DNA from: Bacteroidota bacterium
Lineage (GTDB): Bacteria > Bacteroidota > Bacteroidia > Chitinophagales > Saprospiraceae
Assembly (NCBI GenBank): GCA_024277695.1
Contig: JAJRUR010000089.1
Location: forward strand, 1-6,296
Reading direction: 5' to 3'
DNA: 6,296 nt
Within the stretch, counting starts at the first letter, position 1, and every line of letters starts with the position of its first letter. Below, piece after piece: positions 1 to 5,718 of the stretch. The translations under genes were made by a program, and so were the position numbers. Under the pieces are notes generated by a model. That model ran no database searches. It saw only the letters and a program-made list of their open reading frames with translations, and was not told the origin of the DNA.

Positions 1-253
1 AAAAATGGTTAATTTTGCGGAGGATGAGCTCTTGATTGAGCATCAATTCCTGCCGGAGTGGAGCGGAACTCACTTTGATAGTAAGCCTTCCTTTCGATAA
101 GCTCAATGACTCGGTATAGCCGGCAATCATAGTGCCCATCAGTTGTGACCAATTTTCTTTTAGCCTTGAAGTATATAGTTTTGAAGCTATTTTGGGTCTG
201 GCTACAAAGGCTTTGAGCAAATCATTGATATGTTGTTCATTCTGCTTCTTCAT
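1..253 (-). CDS. DUF721 (DciA-like) protein, 3' end cut by the window edge
   Basis: A minus-strand frame opens with ATG at 253-251 and stays open to the window edge, giving 84 residues. The stop lies outside. Seen: an N-terminal helix with INDLLKAF (residues 9-16), then LKENWSQLMG (31-40, with Trp35), then a beta-rich stretch with KGRLTIKVSSAPLRQEL (54-70) and a helix LILRKI (76-81). This order (helix, W-x-x-[LIV]-[MV]-G, 'G-x-L-x-[IV]-x-[VS]-x-S-x-x-[LR]-x-x-[EQ]-L') is the DUF721 pattern. Short DUF721 proteins of Bacteroidota are about 95-100 residues, so only the last dozen or so should be missing. The family includes DciA, which helps load the replicative helicase DnaB. Whether this short form does so is inference. 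The gene overlaps the end of recF by 17 bp in another frame, implying co-transcription and probable translational coupling. An ATG at 240-238 (ATGA overlap with the recF stop) is not the start, because its frame closes after 12 codons. Confidence 0.85.
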   Translation of the reverse strand, partial: MKKQNEQHINDLLKAFVARPKIASKLYTSRLKENWSQLMGTMIAGYTESLSLSKGRLTIKVSSAPLRQELMLNQELILRKINHF

Positions 254-1334
254 CTTGATGCGTTGGGGCTAAGGTAATACTATTATGCCGAATGTTCAAG
301 TCCTGCATCAATTGATTTAAACGAAGCGGATGCGCATCGGTGATAAATATCTGCTCAAAATCACCTGCCGTGACAGCATTTATTAATTTTTTTACTCGCT
401 TCGGGTCCAATTTATCAAAGACATCATCAAGCAATAAAATAGCTTTTTTGGATGTTTGGACTGCAAGCATTTGACTCAGTGCTAGCTCAATAGAAAATAA
501 AATAGTCTTTTTTTGCCCTTGCGAGGCATACATTTTGGCTACCACGCCTTGGAGTCCGATAGTAAAATCATCTCGATGTATGCCCACTGTACTACGTTGG
601 AGAATAATATCTCTCTTACGGTTTTGTAGGATCAGTTGATCAAAAGATGCTTCGGATAGATCGGATTTGTAGCTCAAGGTAAGTTCTGCATCAGGACTTG
701 CTAACTTTTTATATACCATCGAAGCTTTATGATGGAGTTCGGAGATGAACTTTTTGCGGTATTGATAGATCTGTTCTCCTAGTGGGATCAACTTGAGATC
801 ATACGTATCCAATAGATGTACATCTGTTGATTTGGAGACAGCATGGAGCTTGAGATAAGAGTTGCGCTGTCGCAGAATGTGCATATACTTTGCAAGTGCA
901 TCAAGATATGTGCGCTCCATCTGACATAGGGCGATATCCATCCACCGACGACGAAACTTACTATGTCCATTGATCAACTCTATATCATCCGGTCCTATGA
1001 GGATGACGGGGTGTTTGCCGATATGATCTGCTAGTTTTTTATATACCTTGGAGCGATAAATGATCTTTTTGCTCGTGGTTAGCGATTGATGGACTACCAC
1101 GGAGATTCCGGCAAAACGACCTTCAACTCTATAAAATTCTTGTCCCTTTTTTATTAGATTGCGTTCCAAAGCCATAAAATAGCTTTTGCCTAAGCAGAGC
1201 AAATAAATTGCATCGAGTACATTGGTTTTCCCTGCACCATTGTCACCGGTTATGCATACAACTCCTTGATCAAACTCAAAAGACCTCCTTGAGTAATTTT
1301 TAAAACTTGTTAGGTATAAACTATTTAGTTTCAA
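237..1334 (-). CDS. recF: DNA replication and repair protein RecF
   Basis: Encodes 365 residues, a normal RecF length. RecF is an SMC-like ATPase that acts with RecO and RecR at gapped DNA to load RecA. Seen: the typical N-terminus LYLTSFKNY (6-14), Walker A GDNGAGKTN (30-38), the RecF-typical GPDDIELI (114-121) followed by RRRWMDIAL (128-136), a helical middle arm (about 140-210), the ABC signature YASQGQKK (269-276) and Walker B LLLDDVFDKLD (300-310, acidic D303/D304), then a D-loop and ITDAH (331-335, switch region). All ATPase motifs are intact. The start is a TTG at 1334-1332. Upstream in frame there is no ATG or GTG before a stop at 1421-1419, and the next internal Met (54) would delete Walker A. 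The gene is divergent from pdhA and overlaps the downstream DUF721 gene by 17 bp. No TAnnTTTG box was found upstream on this strand. Confidence 0.97.
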   Translation of the reverse strand: MKLNSLYLTSFKNYSRRSFEFDQGVVCITGDNGAGKTNVLDAIYLLCLGKSYFMALERNLIKKGQEFYRVEGRFAGISVVVHQSLTTSKKIIYRSKVYKKLADHIGKHPVILIGPDDIELINGHSKFRRRWMDIALCQMERTYLDALAKYMHILRQRNSYLKLHAVSKSTDVHLLDTYDLKLIPLGEQIYQYRKKFISELHHKASMVYKKLASPDAELTLSYKSDLSEASFDQLILQNRKRDIILQRSTVGIHRDDFTIGLQGVVAKMYASQGQKKTILFSIELALSQMLAVQTSKKAILLLDDVFDKLDPKRVKKLINAVTAGDFEQIFITDAHPLRLNQLMQDLNIRHNSITLAPTHQDEEAE

Positions 1335-1418
1335 GGCATTATAATTATTTAACTCAATCTTTGCAGCAAGATAATAAAATAAATGGACTCGAGGATACTC
1401 TTTTCCTGCAAAGGGATA

Positions 1419-1449
1419 TTAAGAATTGGGCGAAAATAATATATCTTTG
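1419..1449 (+). promoter_or_regulatory. Predicted Bacteroidota-type promoter for pdhA
   Basis: A perfect match to the Bacteroidota -7 consensus TAnnTTTG (TATCTTTG) lies at 1442-1449. A weak -33 candidate, TTA, lies at 1419-1421 with a 20-nt spacer. A better TTG at 1426-1428 is only 13 nt away, which is closer than usual. Transcription would begin around 1454-1456, giving a leader of roughly 22-30 nt before the ATG at 1478. This excludes the upstream in-frame ATG at 1307 as the start of pdhA. Confidence 0.6.
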
Positions 1450-1477
1450 TTACTTCATTCGATCCAAACAAAAAGAT

Positions 1478-2506
1478 ATGTATATGGCCACACGGGCTAA
1501 GAAAGTCAAAAAGAAGATAGTAAACTACCCTCAAGAACAATACCTTGACTGGTATGCATGCATGCTTCGTGTACGTAAGTTTGAAGAGCGCGCCTTGATG
1601 ATGTATTCCAAGCAAAAAATCAGAGGGTTTTTGCACGTATATATCGGGCAAGAAGCCGTATGTGCCGGAATAAAATCAGCTAAACGCATTGAGGACCCTT
1701 TGATTACGGCATATCGCCAGCACGGAATAGCTTTGGCCTTGGGAGCTACATCGGATGCATGTATGGCAGAACTTTTTGGCAAATCCACCGGAATCAATAA
1801 GGGTAAGGGAGGCTCTATGCATTTCTTTTCAAAAGAATTGCGTTATTTTGGTGGAAACGGAATCGTAGGAGCTCAAATCCCAATCGGTGCTGGAATCGCA
1901 TTGGCCGAACAATACAAAAAAACAGACAATGTCTCGATTACCATGTTTGGTGATGGCGCAGCACGCCAAGGGGCTCTGCATGAGACATTCAACATGGCGA
2001 TGACTTGGAAACTCCCGGTAGTATTCGTCTGTGAAAATAATGGATACGCTATGGGTACTTCTGTGGAGCGTACAAGCAATGTAGATGAACTGTACAAACT
2101 TGGATGGAGCTATGAAATGCCTTCAGAACCTGTAGATGGGATGAATCCGATGGCAGTCCATGAAGCGATGCATAAAGCATTGGCGCATGCACGCAGTGGC
2201 AAAGGTCCCTATCTACTTGAAATCAAAACCTACCGCTATAGAGGTCACTCTGTATCCGATCCTGCCAAATATAGAAGCAAAAAAGAGTTGGAAGCATACA
2301 AGGCCAAAGATCCTATCCACTTGCTCGAAAGCATTATTTTACAAGAAAAAATTGCTTCGAATGAGCAAATTTCTACCATCCAAAAGTCCATACATCAAGA
2401 AATAGATGACGCTGTAGCGTTTGCTGAAGCATCACCCCTACCCGATCCTGCCGAATTATTTACGGATAATTACTTACAAGATAACTATCCTTTTATCAAA
2501 GATTGA
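1478..2506 (+). CDS. pdhA: Pyruvate dehydrogenase E1 component subunit alpha
   Basis: Encodes 342 residues from ATG 1478, close to family length. E1-alpha/beta decarboxylates pyruvate with thiamine diphosphate (TPP) and passes the acetyl group to lipoyl-E2. It acts in the cytoplasm. Seen: MLRVRKFEERA (29-39), IRGFLHVYIGQEA (48-60), AYRQHG (78-83, with the family's TPP-phosphate His82), KGGSMHFF (110-117), the TPP/Mg motif from GDG (158-160) to ENNGYAMGT (186-194), and the active-site loop YRYRGHSVSDP (252-262, His257). The frame is open back to 1307, but that would overlap recF and lie upstream of the promoter box, so I take 1478. The ATG at 1484 (protein beginning MATRAKK) is an equally good alternative, since relatives often begin MAT. 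No E1-beta, E2 or E3 gene follows. The Ser259 loop is the site phosphorylated in mitochondrial E1, but nothing here suggests a kinase. A branched-chain or acetoin dehydrogenase E1-alpha is less likely but not excluded by sequence alone. Confidence 0.93.
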   Translation: MYMATRAKKVKKKIVNYPQEQYLDWYACMLRVRKFEERALMMYSKQKIRGFLHVYIGQEAVCAGIKSAKRIEDPLITAYRQHGIALALGATSDACMAELFGKSTGINKGKGGSMHFFSKELRYFGGNGIVGAQIPIGAGIALAEQYKKTDNVSITMFGDGAARQGALHETFNMAMTWKLPVVFVCENNGYAMGTSVERTSNVDELYKLGWSYEMPSEPVDGMNPMAVHEAMHKALAHARSGKGPYLLEIKTYRYRGHSVSDPAKYRSKKELEAYKAKDPIHLLESIILQEKIASNEQISTIQKSIHQEIDDAVAFAEASPLPDPAELFTDNYLQDNYPFIKD

Positions 2507-2582
2507 TATCCATATTGAGTTTTATATAAATCCCATAAGTAAGAACACCTACCAAATTTGCCATAAGAACAAGCAGCATACT

Positions 2583-3776
2583 ATGATAAGAATTCTATTT
2601 ATATGCCTTCTATCTGCGACAGGACTTTACGGACAGTTCAATCGCTTTGTAGCACCACTGGAAGGCAAATCGGGAGAGGATTTTGTTATTGTAAACTATG
2701 TTGATTGGGTATTAGATGGCTTTCAGGACAATCATTGTGGTAGTAAATCTTATGATGGACACCAGGGAACAGATATCGTACTCAAGAGTTTTGTACAGAT
2801 GGATCAAGGTGTATATGTTACTGCTGTAGATAATGGTATCGTCACCTTTGTTCAGGATGGACTCTTTGATCGTCAGACAGAATCCGTTCCGGAGCGTGGT
2901 TTTGGCAATTATATTGCCATACGGCATACAGGTAAGCTCTATACATACTATGCACATCTAAAAAAAGGCTCCATTCTGGTGATGCCGGGAGATACGGTCA
3001 TTGCAGGACAGCGCATAGCCCAGGTCGGTAGTTCAGGTAACTCTACAGATCCGCATTTGCATTTCGAAATGTGGTACGACTCTACTATTTTGATTGATCC
3101 TTTTGCCGGGCCTTGCGGCAATTCTTCTACATATTGGATAGATCCTTATCCCTACGACACATCCTACAATCTTTGGGATAGCGGTCTGATCGGCTACGTT
3201 CCTCATCTGGATTCCTTGCGCGAGCGTATAGGAGCTCAAGACTCTTTTACGCAAAAGGACTCGATCATTACTTTTTGGGCACTCCAATACGGTCTGCGCT
3301 CCGGAGATTCTTCCAGAATCGAATGGTACACCCCCGACGGCAATCTCTGGTTTAGCTTTAGCAATACCTATCAAAAGGACTGGTGGTATCACTACTATTA
3401 TAGTTATATCTTCAGACCTGAGCCGATGATACCGGGTACTTGGAGTTATAAATACTTTCTCAATGACCAATTGATAAAATCAGCTGTCTTTGATTTAGAA
3501 CTGGTCAATAGTACACAACAAGAACAAATAAAAGTCCCTATAAGCTACCAAATCAACGGAAGCACAGTAAGCGTTGAACTCCCGCAGAGCATAAGCCCCC
3601 ATGCTTGGAGCTTGCACTCGATGGATGGTAAACAGTTATTGCACAGTAGATTGGACAACAGAATGCGCAGATTTGAGCTGGACATCTCGGAGTTGATGCC
3701 GCAGCAAATATACGTCTTAACCATACAGCACAATAAAGGTCGGTCTTCTGTCAAATTGGACTGGCGAACGCAATAG
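2583..3776 (+). CDS. Secreted M23 family metallopeptidase with C-terminal T9SS sorting domain
   Basis: Encodes 397 residues from ATG 2583. Residues 1-17 form a Sec signal peptide (MIRIL, then FICLLSATGLYG), with probable cleavage before Gln18. The frame is open further upstream to 2421, but that would overlap pdhA and bury the signal peptide. Residues about 55-165 are an M23 (LytM/peptidase-like) domain: H60 and D64 in HQGTD, YYAHL with H125, and DPHLHFEMW with H158 and H160. By analogy with LytM, H60, D64 and H160 bind zinc while H125 and H158 are catalytic, so the enzyme looks active. Residues about 225-310 look like a beta-sandwich (RIEWYTPDGNLWF, PGTWSYKYFLN). Residues about 318-397 fit a T9SS type A sorting domain (VSVELPQ, WSLHSMDGKQLLH, FELDISELMPQQIYVLTI). 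M23 enzymes cut peptidoglycan cross-bridges or glycine-rich peptides; the real substrate is unknown. The gene starts 76 bp after pdhA. Only a one-mismatch -7 box (CAAATTTG, 2553-2560) is visible in front. Confidence 0.9.
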   Translation: MIRILFICLLSATGLYGQFNRFVAPLEGKSGEDFVIVNYVDWVLDGFQDNHCGSKSYDGHQGTDIVLKSFVQMDQGVYVTAVDNGIVTFVQDGLFDRQTESVPERGFGNYIAIRHTGKLYTYYAHLKKGSILVMPGDTVIAGQRIAQVGSSGNSTDPHLHFEMWYDSTILIDPFAGPCGNSSTYWIDPYPYDTSYNLWDSGLIGYVPHLDSLRERIGAQDSFTQKDSIITFWALQYGLRSGDSSRIEWYTPDGNLWFSFSNTYQKDWWYHYYYSYIFRPEPMIPGTWSYKYFLNDQLIKSAVFDLELVNSTQQEQIKVPISYQINGSTVSVELPQSISPHAWSLHSMDGKQLLHSRLDNRMRRFELDISELMPQQIYVLTIQHNKGRSSVKLDWRTQ

Positions 3777-3838
3777 CTTACTTTCTGAAGCTCTAAGTCC
3801 GAAAAAGCTGTTGATTTGCTCGACATACAAAGGCGACT

Positions 3839-3857
3839 TTTCCTCTCTTGGAGGAAA
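3839..3857 (+). other. Small hairpin between the M23 peptidase and helicase genes
   Basis: TTTCCTC (3839-3845) and GAGGAAA (3851-3857) are a perfect 7-bp inverted repeat around a 5-nt loop. It lies 63 bp after the peptidase stop and about 90 bp before the helicase start. No T-run follows on either strand, so it is not a classical intrinsic terminator. It could be a weak terminator, a 3' end stabiliser or part of a helicase leader. The rest of 3777-3945 holds no gene I can support. Confidence 0.3.
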
Positions 3858-3871
3858 TGATTCTCCCGAAT

Positions 3872-3949
3872 ATGCAGCTCGCTAAGGATATAATGAGAAC
3901 TTTGCGCTGTCAAAAAACGAAACAGACCGTACAACTCGATAATTCATGA
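3872..3949 (+). other. Possible 25-codon leader ORF coupled to the helicase gene
   Basis: ATG at 3872 opens a 25-residue frame (MQLAKDIMRTLRCQKTKQTV, then QLDNS) whose TGA (3947-3949) overlaps the helicase ATG (3946-3948) as ATGA. This is the arrangement used for translational coupling. The peptide is basic and resembles nothing I know. It may simply be a chance open frame in the leader, since a run of 25 codons without a stop is common. Confidence 0.2.
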
Positions 3950-5685
3950 ATACATTTCAAGACTTTGGACTCCGAGAAGAGCTCCTACGTGCCGTATCCG
4001 ATTTAGCTTTTGTAGAGCCTACTCCGATCCAAAAAAAAGCTATTCCGCAGTTACTTTCAAAAGCTCAAGATATCATAGCACTCGCTCAAACCGGTACAGG
4101 CAAAACTGCTGCTTTTGGATTGCCGGCGATCCACAATACAGATCTATCAAGCCCTGCAACTCAAACCCTAATTCTTTGCCCGACGCGCGAGCTTTGTGTA
4201 CAGATATCCAAGGATCTGTCACAATATGCCAAATATCTCAAAGATCTACATATCGTTGCAGTCTATGGAGGATCGCGTATCGAAGCTCAGATCAAAGCAC
4301 TCCGCAGAGGTGCCCAAATCGTCGTAGGTACTCCCGGTCGTGTCAAAGATCTGATCCAACGAAAAAAACTAAAACTGGATAAGATCGAGCGTGTCATTCT
4401 GGATGAGGCCGATGAGATGCTTTCTATGGGCTTTAAAGAAGAACTTGACGCCATTTTGAGCCAAACTCCTGATGAAAAACAAACCATCCTCTTTTCGGCG
4501 ACGATGCACAAACGCATGATACCGATTACCAAAAAATATCTACACAATGCTATACAGCTCTCTGTAGATAAGATAAATACAGGAGCTACAAATGTACAAC
4601 ATCACTATTATATGGTCAATGCCCGGGATAGATATGAATTGCTCAAACGCATAGCAGATATCCACCCTAAGATTTATGCCATAGTCTTTTGTCGCACTCG
4701 ACGTGATACTAAGGAAATCGCCAATAAGCTGATGTCCGATGGCTATAATGCAGATGCTATCCACGGAGACCTCTCACAAGCACAACGTGATGAAGTCATG
4801 CACCGTTTTAGAAAGCGCCATCTCCAGATCCTAGTAGCTACAGATGTTGCTGCAAGAGGTCTCGACGTACAAGACCTCACCCATGTCATCAATTTTAACC
4901 TTCCGGATGATGATGAAAGCTATACCCATCGTAGCGGACGGACCGGTCGTGCCGGAAAAACAGGAATATCGATTGCGATCATTCACAGTCGTGAACAGCG
5001 TCGAATACGCGAAATCGAAAAAAGATCCGGAATCCAATTTACAAAAATGGATGCCCCTACAGGAAAGGATATTTGTGAAAAACAACTCTTCACGCTGATC
5101 GATAAGATCGAGCGTGTACATGTAGATGAAGCACAGATAGCTCCATATCTGGACGCAATCCAAAAAAAACTAGACTGGCTTAGTCGAGAAGAACTCATCA
5201 AACATTTTGTTTCTGCCGAGTTTAATCGCTTCCTTGCTTATTATAAAAATGCCAAGGATATCAATATCCAAGCAAAACCAAGTCGAGAAAATCAGCGCGA
5301 TCGATCCAATGTCAAACAACGTCGCTCTACTCCTTTCAGTAGATTCCATATCAATATCGGTACCAAAAACAAACTAACTCCTACCCGCTTGATAGGTCTC
5401 ATCAATGAGTGTCTCGACTCTTCTGATGCCGTCATCGGCAAGATCGAACTCTTGCGTAATTTTTCCTTCTTCGAAGTAGATGAGCAATTCGAGTCAGAGA
5501 TTTTATCTGCATTTAAAGGTAAAAAATTTGGAGGAGTCCCACTCGTCATAGAGCTTTCTCAAGCGCTCAAAACGGATGCCTTTAACCATTTCAGAAAAGA
5601 AAAAAAAGGAAAAAGAAAAAAATACCAACGGAGAGACAGTAGAAAAAAAAATGCGCGAAATGCTCGACGTAGGAAGTCCCGTTAA
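3946..5685 (+). CDS. deaD: DEAD-box ATP-dependent RNA helicase with C-terminal DbpA-type RNA-binding domain (DeaD/CsdA-like)
   Basis: Encodes 579 residues. The protein unwinds RNA duplexes using ATP, and relatives act in ribosome assembly, mRNA decay and cold adaptation. All core motifs are visible: the Q motif with PTPIQ (25-29), I AQTGTGKT (47-54), Ia PTREL (79-83), Ib TPGR (129-132), II DEAD (153-156), III SAT (184-186), IV IVFCRTR (246-252), V ATDVAARGLDV (298-308) and VI HRSGRTGRAG (328-337). After a helical linker (about 375-440) and a charged spacer (about 445-465) comes an RRM-like DbpA/CsdA domain (about 466-540: FHINIGTKNKLTPTRLIGLI, then IGKIELLRNFSFFEV). The end (549-579) is a Lys/Arg-rich tail, likely disordered and RNA-binding. 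The length and RRM fit DeaD/CsdA better than the short RhlE type, which lacks the RRM. The start follows a 169-bp gap; a box with one mismatch to TAnnTTTG (GAACTTTG, 3897-3904) could be its promoter. A run of nine A lies near the 3' end (5643-5651). Confidence 0.95.
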   Translation: MNTFQDFGLREELLRAVSDLAFVEPTPIQKKAIPQLLSKAQDIIALAQTGTGKTAAFGLPAIHNTDLSSPATQTLILCPTRELCVQISKDLSQYAKYLKDLHIVAVYGGSRIEAQIKALRRGAQIVVGTPGRVKDLIQRKKLKLDKIERVILDEADEMLSMGFKEELDAILSQTPDEKQTILFSATMHKRMIPITKKYLHNAIQLSVDKINTGATNVQHHYYMVNARDRYELLKRIADIHPKIYAIVFCRTRRDTKEIANKLMSDGYNADAIHGDLSQAQRDEVMHRFRKRHLQILVATDVAARGLDVQDLTHVINFNLPDDDESYTHRSGRTGRAGKTGISIAIIHSREQRRIREIEKRSGIQFTKMDAPTGKDICEKQLFTLIDKIERVHVDEAQIAPYLDAIQKKLDWLSREELIKHFVSAEFNRFLAYYKNAKDINIQAKPSRENQRDRSNVKQRRSTPFSRFHINIGTKNKLTPTRLIGLINECLDSSDAVIGKIELLRNFSFFEVDEQFESEILSAFKGKKFGGVPLVIELSQALKTDAFNHFRKEKKGKRKKYQRRDSRKKNARNARRRKSR

Positions 5686-5711
5686 GATTTAGGCCAAATG
5701 CTGTAATTTTG
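5682..5711 (+). promoter_or_regulatory. Predicted Bacteroidota-type promoter for the methyltransferase gene
   Basis: TAATTTTG at 5704-5711 is a perfect TAnnTTTG -7 box. TTA at 5682-5684, overlapping the helicase stop codon, is a weak -33 candidate at a 19-nt spacing. The box ends only 7 nt before the ATG at 5719, so the transcript would start at or just before the start codon. Confidence 0.5.
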
Positions 5712-5718
5712 CGCTGAA

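Noticed and set aside
1338..1344. TATAAT on the minus strand just upstream of recF as a -10 box
   Set aside because: It lies a few bases from the start codon, has no -35 partner, and Bacteroidota primary promoters do not use this box.
1307..1477. Upstream extension of the pdhA frame back to an ATG at 1307
   Set aside because: It would overlap the start of recF, lie upstream of the predicted promoter, and add 57 residues that do not resemble an E1-alpha N-terminus.
2494..2508. Inverted repeat TATCAA-TTGATA over the pdhA stop codon as a terminator
   Set aside because: The stem is only 6 bp, AT-rich, with a 4-nt or shorter loop and no downstream T-run, so it is too weak to call.
2553..2560. 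CAAATTTG as a promoter box for the M23 peptidase
   Set aside because: It has one mismatch in the conserved TA of TAnnTTTG and no -33 element at a sensible distance. It is mentioned in the gene entry only.
2421..2582. Upstream extension of the M23 peptidase frame to an ATG at 2421
   Set aside because: It would overlap the last 86 bp of pdhA and put 54 residues before an obvious signal peptide starting at 2583.
3033..3934. Two long antisense open frames (145 and 129 codons, minus strand) opposite the M23 peptidase gene
   Set aside because: They lie opposite a well-supported gene, have no recognisable domains, and are explained by the low stop density of the complementary strand.
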